NCBI RefSeq assembly: GCF_030285625.1
Contig: NZ_CP127294.1
Location: 7,658,001-7,722,000, forward strand
Reading direction: 5' to 3'
Source: Amycolatopsis sp. 2-15
Lineage (GTDB): Bacteria; Actinomycetota; Actinomycetes; Mycobacteriales; Pseudonocardiaceae
DNA length: 64,000 nt
Shown: positions 16,715 to 24,919 of the stretch, in pieces
Layout: each line of letters starts with the position of its first letter
Position numbering within the stretch: the first letter of the stretch is position 1
Notes under the pieces: model-generated
What the model was told of the DNA's origin: nothing
Database searches by the model: none
The model's input: only the letters and a program-made list of their open reading frames with translations
Position numbers and translations under genes: made by a program

Positions 16715-17429
16715 CGACGTCCTCCGCGGGGGCCGGGTGGTTCAACGCCAGGGATGATCGCACCTCGGCGCGGCCGGGCGTCGCCGAGCCCGGTGTGTCG
16801 GTCGTGCATGGCCAGGTCGCGACGAGGTAGAGGACGCCGAAGGGGTCGTCGATGTAGTGCAGGTGCGGGGTCGCGCGGTTCGGGAAGCGCTGCATGACCG
16901 CGCCGAGGGTGTGGAGGGCGGGGCGGCCCTGGGCTCGCAGGGCGTCGGAGAGGGTGGGGTCCAGGTGGGTCAGGGCGGTGGGGTCGTTCGTTTCGAGGGC
17001 GTGTGTGATGGCGACGTCGAAGGGGACGGCGCGCTCGTCCAGGTAACCCGGAGCCTTGGGGGTGCGGCTGGCGCTGCCGTCGGCCAGGACGAGCAGCGCG
17101 GTGCGTTTTCGGGGGTGGGCGAGGTCGTCGGCGAGGCGGTCGCAGTCGGCGGCGGTCGCGGTGCCGGCGACGGGGTGCCAGTCGAAGTCGCCGCGCCGGC
17201 CGGCTTCGGCCAGGAGACGCCGGGCGACGCGAAGGCTCCAGGGCGGGTCCTCCTCGGCCGGATCACCGCGACCGACAACGTGGAGGTGGTCGGGGCGCCA
17301 AGACAGGAGGGTGTCGAGGGCCTGGTGGCAGGCGGCGCGCAGGTCGGGGATCGGGTCCTGCTGGCCGGAGAGCTCGCGCAGCAACAGCGGCGGGTGGGGG
17401 CAGAGGACGGCGCCGAGGAAGGTGTTCAC
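16695..17429 (-). CDS. class III extradiol dioxygenase (LigB)-like domain protein
   Basis: A 244-residue protein with GTG start at 17427-17429. It has the actinobacterial LigB-like layout: CPHPPLLLREL at the N-terminus, PDHLHVVGRG, ALLVLADGSASRTPKAPGY, and a final YLVATW strand. In many actinobacteria a protein of this kind sits near miaA/dapF; here it follows folP2. True extradiol activity is unproven for this subgroup. The downstream DUF6630-like gene overlaps it. Confidence 0.7.
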   Translation of the reverse strand: MNTFLGAVLCPHPPLLLRELSGQQDPIPDLRAACHQALDTLLSWRPDHLHVVGRGDPAEEDPPWSLRVARRLLAEAGRRGDFDWHPVAGTATAADCDRLADDLAHPRKRTALLVLADGSASRTPKAPGYLDERAVPFDVAITHALETNDPTALTHLDPTLSDALRAQGRPALHTLGAVMQRFPNRATPHLHYIDDPFGVLYLVATWPCTTDTPGSATPGRAEVRSSLALNHPAPAEDVDDHPDP

Positions 17430-17499
17430 CGGGCCGGCCCCCGCTCGGTGCGGCTGGGCGGGGACATGATCGCCGCGACCACGCCCAGCGAAGTGCCCA

Positions 17500-18393
17500 T
17501 CACGCCAACCCCCGCACCGTGCGGCTCGGGGCGCGCAGGCCCATGATCGTCGCGACCATGTCGAGGACCGCGCGGGTTTCCGGGACCTCGTGGACGCGGA
17601 AGACGCGAGCGCCGAGCCAGGCGCAGAGGGCGGTGGCGGCGAGGGTGCCGGTGAGGCGCTCCCCCACGGGCAGGTCGAGGGTCTCGCCGACGAAGTCCTT
17701 GTTGGACAGCGACACCAGCACCGGGCGGCCCACCGCGGCCAGTTCGCCGAGCCGTCGGGTGATTTCGAGCGAGTGCCAGGTGTTCTTGCCGAAGTCGTGG
17801 GCGGGGTCCAGCAGGATGCCCGCCGGGTCGACGCCGAGTCTTTCCGCGCGGTCGGCCAGCGCGGTCGTGTACTCGACGACGTCGGCCATCACGTCCGGGT
17901 AGTCGACGCGGTGCGGGCGGGTCCGGGGGCGGGCGCCGCCGGTGTGGGTGCAGACCAGGCCGACGCCGGCCTGCGCAGCCACCGCGGCCAAGTCCGGGTC
18001 GTAGCCGCCCCAGGCGTCGTTGATGAGGTCCGCCCCGGCAGCACAGGCTTCACGTGCGACCTCGGCGCGCCAGGTGTCCACGCTGATCACGACGCCGGGG
18101 TGCTCGGCGCGCACGTTGCCGACGAAGTCGACGATCCGGCGGATCTCCTCGGCGACGGTGACCTCTTCGCCGGGAGCCGCCTTCACCCCGCCGATGTCGA
18201 CGATCTCCGCGCCCTCGGCCACGACCTGCCGCACCCGGTCGTAGGCGGCCTGCTCGTCCCAGGTGGCGCCCTTGTCGTAGAAGGAGTCCGGGGTGCGGTT
18301 GACGATCGCCATGGTGAGGAACTCCTCGCCCGTGAACTCGTGCCTGCCCAGCCGGATCGCCGGCGCGCGGTCAGCGAGCGGTGACGCGGACAT
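17500..18393 (-). CDS. folP2: dihydropteroate synthase-like protein (FolP2 type)
   Basis: A 297-residue TIM-barrel pterin-binding protein. Recognisable DHPS blocks are MAIVNRTPDSFYDKGATW, EGAEIVDIGGVKAAPGEEV, ISVDTWRAEVAREA, DPAHDFGKNTWHS and PVLVSLSNKDFVGE. The VNRTPDSFYDKG and DIGGVKA forms match mycobacterial FolP2 rather than FolP1; FolP2 proteins are generally regarded as poor or inactive dihydropteroate synthases. The ATG (18391-18393) lies inside the end of mftD, overlapping by 23 bp, which ties it to mycofactocin expression. Whether it makes folate or acts on another heterocycle is open. Confidence 0.85.
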   Translation of the reverse strand: MSASPLADRAPAIRLGRHEFTGEEFLTMAIVNRTPDSFYDKGATWDEQAAYDRVRQVVAEGAEIVDIGGVKAAPGEEVTVAEEIRRIVDFVGNVRAEHPGVVISVDTWRAEVAREACAAGADLINDAWGGYDPDLAAVAAQAGVGLVCTHTGGARPRTRPHRVDYPDVMADVVEYTTALADRAERLGVDPAGILLDPAHDFGKNTWHSLEITRRLGELAAVGRPVLVSLSNKDFVGETLDLPVGERLTGTLAATALCAWLGARVFRVHEVPETRAVLDMVATIMGLRAPSRTVRGLA

Positions 18394-19564
18394 CGGAACC
18401 CAGAGCGTGGCCGAACCCCTCCGGCACCACGACGTCCTCACGGCTGAGGTCGTGGACCGAACGGTGGCCGAGAGCGAGCAGGGTGGAGTCGATGCCGTTG
18501 CGCAGGACGTCGAGGACGTTCTCAACGCCGGCCTGGCCGCCGGCGGCGAGGCCCCAGAGGTAGGCGCGGCCGATGAGCACGGCGCGGGCGCCCAACGCCA
18601 GCGCCTTGACGACGTCGCTGCCGCGGCGGATGCCGCCGTCGAGCAGGACTTCCACGTCGGAACCGACGGCGTCGGCGATCGCGGGCAGGGCGCGGATGGT
18701 GGCGGGGGTGCCGTCGAGGTTGTTGCCGCCGTGGTTGGACACGGAGATGGCGCTGACCCCGGCGTCGACGGCGCGGCGGGCCTCGTCGACGCGGATCACG
18801 CCCTTGAGCAGGAACGGCCCGTCCCACTGCTCGCGCAGCCAGCGCACGTCATCCCACGTGGGCGGCGTGGTCTGCATCCATTGGCCGTACGCGCCGAAGA
18901 AGGTGGGCGCGATGCCGCCGGGCGGGGTCATGTTGGGCACGGACAGGTCGGGCAGGCGGCGGGTGCGGGCATAGCGGTAGAGCCAGCGCGGGTGCCTGAG
19001 GCTCTCCGGCGCGAACCGGAGCAGCTCGCGCGGGGTGAGCTTGTCGGGGATGTGCGGGCTGCCCCAGTCGCGGCTGTGGGAGAAGGACCAGTCGAGGGTG
19101 AGGATGATGCCGACGGCTCCGGCGGTGCGGGCGCGGTCGAGGCGCTGGAGGATGTCGTCGCGGGTCCCGGTCCAGTAGACCTGGAAGTAGGTGTTCGGGT
19201 TGGCGGCGACAACCTCCTCGATCGGCTTGCTGCCGAACGACGACAGGCCCACCGACGTCCCCCGCGCGGCCGCGGCGCGGGCCACCGCGACCTCACCGTC
19301 GGGGTGCACGGCCTGCACACCGGTCGGGGAGATGAGCACGGGCAGCGACACTTCCCGGCCGAGCACGGTCGTGGCGAGCTCCCGCTGCGCGAAGTGGCCG
19401 GCGGTGCGCGGGGCGAACCGCAGCTCGTCGAACGCGCCGAGGTTGTCCTGGAGGGTGAGGCCCTTCTCGGACCCGGCGATGAGGGCCGAGTAGACGGAAC
19501 CGGGCAGGCGTTTTTTGGCCCTGCGCTGGGCTTCGGCGACGGATTCGAACCACGTGTTGCTCAT
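18371..19564 (-). CDS. mftD: mycofactocin maturase MftD (FMN-dependent alpha-hydroxy-acid dehydrogenase family)
   Basis: A 397-residue flavoprotein of the lactate/glycolate oxidase fold. FMN-site blocks include LPVLISPTGVQAVHPDGE, PFLLKGVIRVDEAR (catalytic-type Lys), SVSNHGGNNLDGTPAT (His/Asn/Gly/Gly) and LLDGGIRRGSDVVKALALGA. MftD converts the MftE product AHDP to premycofactocin by oxidative deamination. ATG overlaps the mftF stop (ATGA). In the common cluster order mftD follows mftC; here it comes last before folP2. Confidence 0.95.
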   Translation of the reverse strand: MSNTWFESVAEAQRRAKKRLPGSVYSALIAGSEKGLTLQDNLGAFDELRFAPRTAGHFAQRELATTVLGREVSLPVLISPTGVQAVHPDGEVAVARAAAARGTSVGLSSFGSKPIEEVVAANPNTYFQVYWTGTRDDILQRLDRARTAGAVGIILTLDWSFSHSRDWGSPHIPDKLTPRELLRFAPESLRHPRWLYRYARTRRLPDLSVPNMTPPGGIAPTFFGAYGQWMQTTPPTWDDVRWLREQWDGPFLLKGVIRVDEARRAVDAGVSAISVSNHGGNNLDGTPATIRALPAIADAVGSDVEVLLDGGIRRGSDVVKALALGARAVLIGRAYLWGLAAGGQAGVENVLDVLRNGIDSTLLALGHRSVHDLSREDVVVPEGFGHALGSDVRVTAR

Positions 19565-20982
19565 CGGTTTTCCTTGCGGTCGATGCGGAGCGGACGCCAC
19601 GCGACGCGGGGACGCAGGGGCGCGGCCGTGCGGTGGGTGAGGCAGCCGGCCCAGACGCCGGCACCGTAGGCGAGGTCGTCGGCGACCGCGGCGGCGCTGT
19701 AGCGCACCGGGTCGAGGTCGGGGCGGCGGGTGAGCCAGCCCGCCACCGGCGGGCCGAGGAGCAGCGACGCGGCGGCGAGGCGATGCCGGCCGCCGGCGAG
19801 CAACACGGCCGCCAGGGCCGGTGCGGCGTACTGCGTGGTGTAGCGGCCGGCGCCGAGCCAGGTCTGGTGGACGGCGGTGGCCATGGCGCGGGTGACGCCA
19901 TCGGCGGGAATGTCGCCCTGCCGCAGGGTTTTGCGCATGCTCAGCACCGCTCCGGCGAACCCGGCGGCGGCGAGGAGTGGTTTCCTGGCGAGCAGGCCCG
20001 CGACGGTGAGCGTGGGCCAGGGGTGCAGGACCAGCGGTGCCATCGCGTCCGGATGCCGCTGGGTCAACGGCGCGGCGGAAGTGCCGTAGCGGAAGCGGCG
20101 GGACAGCAGCCCGCGCCAGGTGGTGGGTTCCTCGTGCTCGATGTGGACGGACGGGTCGTAGCGCACCCGCAGGCCGGCCGCGTGCAGCCGCCAGACGAGG
20201 TCGACGTCCTCCCCGACCCGCATGGCCGGGTCGAACACCGCTCCACCCCGGGCCACCGCCTCCAGGGCGGCGCGGCGGGCCACGAGGGCGGCGGTCGGAA
20301 CGTAGGACACACGAGTCCCGGGCGCGACGCGGGCTTGCTGTTCGCCGAGATCGAGACTGCCGGCGGCGCGGGTGTAGCGGCCGGCCGTGGTATCGGGCGC
20401 GAGCGGGCGGATCCGCGGTGCCACCGCGGCGAGCAGCGGGTCCGCGAAGTGGGCGGCGAGCCGGTCTGTCCATTCGGGACCGGGAACGCAGTCGCTGTCG
20501 AGGAAGGCGACGAGCTCGGTGGCGACGTGACCGAGCGCGGTGTTGCGCGCGGCGGCGGGACCACCGTTGACGTCGCGGCGCACCAGCTTCGCGCCGTGCG
20601 CGGCTGCCACGGCGGCGATCGCGGCCGCGTCGGCGGAAGCGTCGTCGACGACCAGCACGGGGTGGGCGCCGTCGAGCCCGGCCAGGCACCTCGCGAGCTC
20701 GGCAGCACGGTCGTGCACCGGGACGACGACGGTGAGATCCGCCGGCTCACTCACCGGCGGCGGCACGGGATGGGCGAGGCCGGCATCGGTGAACCGGCGC
20801 GCGAGCGCACCGGACGCGGGTGAGTCGACGGGCCCGTTTTCGAGGGTGCGCCAGGCTCTCTGGCCGGCGGCGGTCAGGCGCAGTACCCGGGCTGGGGAGC
20901 CGCCGAACCAGAGGGAGTCGGTGAGCTGCTTGGTACCGGGGTCGAGGGCGACACGAAAGCCGTGTGGCAAAGGCTTGGTCAC
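19561..20982 (-). CDS. mftF: mycofactocin glycosyltransferase MftF
   Basis: A 473-residue family 2 glycosyltransferase. Residues about 1-75 are a small N-terminal domain that looks PqqD/RRE-like (WFGGSPARVLRLTAAG). The GT2 domain has TVVVPVHDRA, VLVVDDASAD, FLDSDCVPGP (the D-x-D metal motif) and GEDVDLVWRLHAAG. Hydrophobic segments near the C-terminus suggest membrane association. MftF adds a glucose chain to premycofactocin. GTG start at 20980-20982; the sequence immediately upstream is a degraded tandem copy of this gene's start. Confidence 0.93.
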   Translation of the reverse strand: MTKPLPHGFRVALDPGTKQLTDSLWFGGSPARVLRLTAAGQRAWRTLENGPVDSPASGALARRFTDAGLAHPVPPPVSEPADLTVVVPVHDRAAELARCLAGLDGAHPVLVVDDASADAAAIAAVAAAHGAKLVRRDVNGGPAAARNTALGHVATELVAFLDSDCVPGPEWTDRLAAHFADPLLAAVAPRIRPLAPDTTAGRYTRAAGSLDLGEQQARVAPGTRVSYVPTAALVARRAALEAVARGGAVFDPAMRVGEDVDLVWRLHAAGLRVRYDPSVHIEHEEPTTWRGLLSRRFRYGTSAAPLTQRHPDAMAPLVLHPWPTLTVAGLLARKPLLAAAGFAGAVLSMRKTLRQGDIPADGVTRAMATAVHQTWLGAGRYTTQYAAPALAAVLLAGGRHRLAAASLLLGPPVAGWLTRRPDLDPVRYSAAAVADDLAYGAGVWAGCLTHRTAAPLRPRVAWRPLRIDRKENR

Positions 20983-21109
20983 AGGGCCAAACCTCCATCC
21001 GCAACCGGGGAGCCACCGAACCGCCGGAAATCGGCGGGTTGTTTGGTGTCCGGGTCGAGCGTGGCGCGGAAGCCGTGCAGCGCAATGGTCACAGGGCCAA
21101 ACCTCCGTC
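20894..21109. repeat. imperfect 110-bp tandem duplication spanning the SDR end and the mftF start
   Basis: The stretch around 20894-20999 (mftF codons about 27 to 1 and the preceding GGTTTGGCCCTGTGA) is repeated around 21004-21109 with a period of 110 bp. Copy two begins at the true end of the SDR gene (GGLAL and stop) and encodes HGFRATLDPDTKQ...FGGSP, compared with HGFRVALDPGTKQ...FGGSP in MftF. It then runs into a second GGLAL stop just before the genuine mftF start. A 37-codon ORF from GTG 21090-21092 to the stop at 20979 results. Confidence 0.9.
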
Positions 21110-21868
21110 CACCGGCACGACCGAGCCCGTCATCCCGCTGCTGTCCGGGCCGGCGAGGAACGCCAGGACCGCGGCGACCTCGGTCGGGTCCAGCAGCCGG
21201 GCCATCGGTTGCTGCGGGGCGAACGCGGCGGCCGCGGGCAGGTCGTAGAGCCGGGCGCTTTCGGCCAGGATCGGCGTGTCCGTGGAGCCCGGGCTGACGG
21301 CGTTGGCGGTCACCCCGGAGTCGCCCAGTTCGACGCCGAGCGCGCGCACGAGGCCGGCGACGCCGGCTTTGGCGGCGCAGTACGCGGCGAGCATGGGCAA
21401 CCCGCGCGTCGCCGCGGCGGAGGCCACGGCGAGGAATCGGCCGGAACGGGGCGCGGGGCGTCGGAGCAGCGCGGGGATCGCCGCGCGGGCGAGGTTGACG
21501 ACGCCGCGCAGGTCGGTGTCGAGCACGGCATCTTCCTGGGCCTCCGGCACTTCCCACAGCGGAACGCCACCGGCGATGACCCCGGCCGCCGCGATGGCCG
21601 CGTCGAGGCCGCCCCAGCGGTCCTCGGCTTCGGTGACGGCGGAGGCCAGCGCGGCCCGGTCCCGAACGTCCAGGACGCGCGCGACGACGTTCGGGTGGTC
21701 GGCCACAGTGGACAGTTCGGCGAGGGTGCCCATCCCGTAGGGCAGGGCCGGGTCGTCGGCGGCGAGGTCGACGGCCAGCACCGCCCACCCCAGGTCGGCC
21801 AGCCTCCGAGTGGTCGCGGCGCCGATGCCGCGTGCGGCGCCGGTGACGAGGGCGACACGGGGGCTCAC
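21089..21868 (-). CDS. mycofactocin-coupled short-chain dehydrogenase/reductase
   Basis: A 259-residue SDR. Cofactor motif TGAARGIG at residues 10-17, a catalytic Ser region (AVASAAATRG), active-site Y-x3-K in AAYCAAKAG, and NAVSPGSTDTP after it. Position inside the mft operon, with GTG start overlapping the mftE stop (GTGA), points to the group whose tightly bound nicotinamide is thought to be recycled by mycofactocin. Substrate unknown; alcohols are typical of the group. Confidence 0.88.
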   Translation of the reverse strand: MSPRVALVTGAARGIGAATTRRLADLGWAVLAVDLAADDPALPYGMGTLAELSTVADHPNVVARVLDVRDRAALASAVTEAEDRWGGLDAAIAAAGVIAGGVPLWEVPEAQEDAVLDTDLRGVVNLARAAIPALLRRPAPRSGRFLAVASAAATRGLPMLAAYCAAKAGVAGLVRALGVELGDSGVTANAVSPGSTDTPILAESARLYDLPAAAAFAPQQPMARLLDPTEVAAVLAFLAGPDSSGMTGSVVPVDGGLAL

Positions 21869-22554
21869 AGCGCCACCGCCGGGAGCCAGGCCGAGACGTG
21901 TGCGAGGAGCTGGGCGGTCAGCGAAGCCAGCAGCGTGTGGCCTTCGGCCGCCGTGGCGCCGGTCGGGTCGCCGAGGACGCCGGTGTCGGTCACGGCCCGC
22001 ACGCCCCCGGATCGCAGCAGTGGCAGCACTTCGCGCAACGGACGCCGGTCCCCCACGACCGCCCGCTCCATGTGCACCGCGGCCGGCCGCAACACGAGCT
22101 GCAGAGCGGTCTCCGGCGCGCCCGCGTGGGGTTCGCCGTTCCAGCGCGGCTGGAAGACGGAGACTTCGCGGGATTCCGACCTCAGTGTGGCGACGGCGCG
22201 GGCGACCGGTTCCGCGTTACCGCCGTGCGCGGACACGAACAGCACCCGGCCGAACGTGCCCGTGGCCGAGCGGCCCAGTTCGACCAGGAGCAGCTCGGTC
22301 GCGGCCTGCCCGATGGACAGCGTGCCGGCGAAACCGGCGTGTTCGCCGCTGGAACCGTAGGGAACGGCGGGCGCGACCAGCACGTCCGGCCAAGCAGTCG
22401 CCAGCGCGTCGCACAGGGCGAGTGCGATGTCGGTGTCCGTGGACAGCGGCAGGTGCGGACCGTGCTGCTCGGTCGCACCGACCGGCACCGCGAGGACGGC
22501 GCCCGCCGCGGCCCGCCGCGCGACCTCCGGGAACGGCAAGTCGGACAGGTGCAT
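21865..22554 (-). CDS. mftE: mycofactocin peptidase MftE (creatininase family)
   Basis: A 229-residue metal-dependent amidase. Creatininase-family ligands are seen in VPVGATEQHGPHLPLSTD (Glu, His, Asp), SAHGGN (His) and GEPHAGAPETAL (Glu). MftE cleaves the modified MftA C-terminus to release AHDP. It begins 2 bp after the mftC stop. Length fits the family. Confidence 0.93.
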   Translation of the reverse strand: MHLSDLPFPEVARRAAAGAVLAVPVGATEQHGPHLPLSTDTDIALALCDALATAWPDVLVAPAVPYGSSGEHAGFAGTLSIGQAATELLLVELGRSATGTFGRVLFVSAHGGNAEPVARAVATLRSESREVSVFQPRWNGEPHAGAPETALQLVLRPAAVHMERAVVGDRRPLREVLPLLRSGGVRAVTDTGVLGDPTGATAAEGHTLLASLTAQLLAHVSAWLPAVAL

Positions 22555-22555
22555 C

Positions 22556-23752
22556 TCAGTGCCCGAACCCGGCCAGCGGGCTCTCGTCGCAGGCCCGCTC
22601 GGGCGGGCGGCGCAGGCCGATCGTGACGGGCACCGGACCGCTCCGGCGCGGAGCCGGGGCGCCGCGGTGCGAGTGATCCAGCGACGGCTTCGGCGCGCTG
22701 CCCGGCGCGACCCCGGCCAGTGCCAGCTCCCCCTGCCCCCGCACGCATTCCGGGTCGGGGCCGTCGAGCGGCAGGCCGGTGAAGAACTTCGCCGCCATGC
22801 AGCCGCCGCGGCAGGAGTCGTACGCGGAGCACGACGTGCACGCGCCTCCGGTCTGGGGGCTGCGCAGCTCGGTGAACAGCTCCGAATCCCGCCACACGGG
22901 GGCGAACCCGCCGTCGGAGCGGATGTTGCCGGCGAGGAACGTGTCGTGGATGGCGAACGGGCATGCGTAGACGTCGCCGACCGGGTCGACCAGGCACACC
23001 ACGCGCCCGGCGCCGCACAGGTTCAGCCCCGGCAGGCCGCCGTCGCCGTAACCGGCGAGGTGGAAGAACGAGTCGCCGGTGAGCACGTTGTCGCCGTTCG
23101 CGACGAGCCAGTCGTAGAGCTCGCGCTGCTGGGCGGCCGTCGGGTGCAGCTCGTCCCAGACGTCCGCGCCACGGCCCGAAGGACGCAGCCGGGTCAGGCG
23201 CAGCTGGGCGCCGTACCGATCGGCGATGGCCTTGAACGCGTCGAGCTGCCCGGCGTTCTGCCGGGTGACCACCACGGACACCTTGAAGTCCGCGAAACCC
23301 GCGTCCCGCAAGCGTTCCATGGCCCGGACCGCGGTGCGGTACGAGCCGGGGCCGCGGACGGCGTCGTTCACTTCCTCGGTGGCACCGTCGAGGGAGATCT
23401 GCACGTCGACGTAGTCGCTCGCGGCGAGCTTGGCCGCCACCTCGTCGGTGATCTTGATGCCGTTGGTGGAGAACTTCACGCCCACGTGGTGCTCGGTCGC
23501 GTAGTCGACGAGCTCCCAGAAGTCCGGGCGCACCGTCGGCTCGCCGCCGCCGATGTTCACGTAGAACACCTGCATCCGCTCGAACTCGTCGATCAGCGCC
23601 TTGCACTCGGCGGTCGTCAGCTCGCGCGGGTCCCGTCGCCCGGACGAGGACAGGCAGTGCACGCACGACAGGTTGCACGCGTAGGTGAGCTCCCACGTCA
23701 GGCAGATCGGCGCGTCGAGCCCGTATTGGAACTCCTCCACCAGCGACATCAC
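22556..23752 (-). CDS. mftC: mycofactocin radical SAM maturase MftC
   Basis: A 398-residue radical SAM/SPASM enzyme. The S-adenosylmethionine cluster motif CNLSCVHC gives Cys26, Cys30 and Cys33, followed by YVNIGGGEPT. The SPASM region has CGAG, CPFAIHD and CTSCSAYDSCRGGCMAAKFF. MftC oxidatively decarboxylates the MftA C-terminal Tyr and forms the Val-Tyr crosslink. Start is GTG 23752 or ATG 23749; both overlap the end of mftB. The last ~60 residues form a Pro/Arg-rich tail longer than expected. Confidence 0.95.
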   Translation of the reverse strand: MMSLVEEFQYGLDAPICLTWELTYACNLSCVHCLSSSGRRDPRELTTAECKALIDEFERMQVFYVNIGGGEPTVRPDFWELVDYATEHHVGVKFSTNGIKITDEVAAKLAASDYVDVQISLDGATEEVNDAVRGPGSYRTAVRAMERLRDAGFADFKVSVVVTRQNAGQLDAFKAIADRYGAQLRLTRLRPSGRGADVWDELHPTAAQQRELYDWLVANGDNVLTGDSFFHLAGYGDGGLPGLNLCGAGRVVCLVDPVGDVYACPFAIHDTFLAGNIRSDGGFAPVWRDSELFTELRSPQTGGACTSCSAYDSCRGGCMAAKFFTGLPLDGPDPECVRGQGELALAGVAPGSAPKPSLDHSHRGAPAPRRSGPVPVTIGLRRPPERACDESPLAGFGH

Positions 23753-24036
23753 ACACTCCTCGGGCGGATCATCCGCGACGCGGCCAGCGTGGCCAGCGCA
23801 CCGCGGTAACGGGACAGCTCGGCCGGGGCCACGCCGGCTTCCGCGCAGGCCGCGCGGGCGGTCGCGTGGGCCGGCAGCGCTCGCACGACGGCCAGCAGCG
23901 TCGGGTTCTTCAGGAAGGACAGGCGGCGCGTGCCGAAGTGGTACAGCAGCGCGCCGAACCGCTCGGGCCGGACGGACACCTGGGCGTCGAGCTCCCAGGC
24001 GCCGTCCAGCTCGAACGGCGCGGGATCAGTAGACAC
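23749..24036 (-). CDS. mftB: mycofactocin precursor-binding protein MftB (RRE/PqqD-like)
   Basis: A 95-residue winged-helix RiPP recognition element, seen in SVRPERFGALLYHFGTRRLSFLKNP and a C-terminal helix (LSRYRGALATLAASRMI). It presents MftA to MftC. Its GTG start at 24034-24036 lies inside the last codons of mftA (11-bp overlap), and its stop overlaps mftC, so the three proteins are made together. Confidence 0.92.
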   Translation of the reverse strand: MSTDPAPFELDGAWELDAQVSVRPERFGALLYHFGTRRLSFLKNPTLLAVVRALPAHATARAACAEAGVAPAELSRYRGALATLAASRMIRPRSV

Positions 24037-24121
24037 CGCACATTCCGTCGATCGAGACCTCTTCGACCAGCAGGTCCTCGGCCACGTCCGTGGCCTCCAC
24101 CTCGGTGGTGGTGTCGTCCAT
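24026..24121 (-). CDS. mftA: mycofactocin precursor peptide MftA
   Basis: A 31-residue peptide from ATG 24119-24121 (preceded by GAAGGAGG-like sequence) to TGA 24026-24028. It has an acidic leader (TEVEATDVAEDLLVEE) and the diagnostic C-terminus VSIDGMCGVY. The final Val-Tyr is the core converted to the cofactor. It is first in the operon, opposite mftR. Confidence 0.97.
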   Translation of the reverse strand: MDDTTTEVEATDVAEDLLVEEVSIDGMCGVY

Positions 24122-24138
24122 CAGGGCCTCCTTCGATT

Positions 24139-24187
24139 TTCGTCACCTCGCGACGAATATCGGGGAGAGTAACGTCACCGCGTGACG
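24139..24187. promoter_or_regulatory. mftA/mftR intergenic operators (two dyads)
   Basis: Two inverted repeats lie between the divergent mftA and mftR genes: TTCGTC-(7)-GACGAA at 24139-24157 and the perfect CGTCAC-CGC-GTGACG at 24173-24187. Both share the GTCAC or CGTC/GACG core. They are placed where a TetR-type regulator could control both promoters; MftR is the obvious candidate. Confidence 0.65.
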
Positions 24188-24218
24188 AAAGACAAGTCTC
24201 CCGACGAACGGTCACCCG

Positions 24219-24866
24219 ATGAGCACTGATGCCCCCGCCCCTCGCGCCTCCCGTCGCGGCCGGCCGCCGGGCACGAGCGCCCGCGAGCTGGAGGTGATCG
24301 CCCTCAAGCTGTTCACCGAGCAGGGTTTCCACGGGACCACGGTCGAGGAGATCGCGTCCGCGGCCGGCGTCACCAAGCGCACGTTCTTCCGCTACTACGA
24401 CACCAAAGCCGACGTGCTGTGGAACGAGTTCGACCACGAGGTGGCCACGATCCGCTCGCTGCTCGCCGCGGTGCCCGAAGACCTGCCCGTGATGGCGGCC
24501 GTGCGCCGCGCCGTGCTCCAGGCCAACCACTACAGCGCCGAGGACGTGCCGGAGCTGCGCAAGCGCATGAGCCTGATCAGCACCGTCCCCGACCTCGCCG
24601 CCAGCGCCACCATCCACTACGACGCCTGGGAACGCGCCGTCGCCGATTTCGTCGCCCGGCGCACGGGCCAGCCCACGGACTCGCTCTACCCGCTCACCGT
24701 CGGCCGCTCGGTGCTCGCCACCTGCCGTGCCGCCTACGAGCGCTGGTCCGCGCGCGCCGACGCCGACCTCACGGTGTACCTGGATGCCGCGCTGAAAGCC
24801 CTGGCCGCCGGGTTCGCCGACCCCGTGCTGACCACCGAACCCGACCCGCCGGCCGAACACCTGTGA
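24219..24866 (+). CDS. mftR: TetR-family regulator MftR
   Basis: A 215-residue repressor. Residues 15-65 hold the TetR DNA-binding helices (RELEVIALKLFTEQGFHGTT...GVTKRTFFRYYDTKADVLW). The C-terminal helical domain would bind an effector; mycobacterial MftR is reported to respond to acyl-CoAs. It starts 98 bp from the divergent mftA, with two dyads between, and ends 53 bp before the decarboxylase fusion gene. Confidence 0.92.
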   Translation: MSTDAPAPRASRRGRPPGTSARELEVIALKLFTEQGFHGTTVEEIASAAGVTKRTFFRYYDTKADVLWNEFDHEVATIRSLLAAVPEDLPVMAAVRRAVLQANHYSAEDVPELRKRMSLISTVPDLAASATIHYDAWERAVADFVARRTGQPTDSLYPLTVGRSVLATCRAAYERWSARADADLTVYLDAALKALAAGFADPVLTTEPDPPAEHL

Positions 24867-24919
24867 GACGCCCCGAATCCGGTCCGGCACCAGCGGAAAC
24901 ACCCCTATACTCGGCGCCT

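Noticed and set aside
20979..21092. A separate small RiPP precursor gene upstream of mftF
   Set aside because: The 37-codon ORF is explained completely by the tandem duplication of the SDR end and mftF start.
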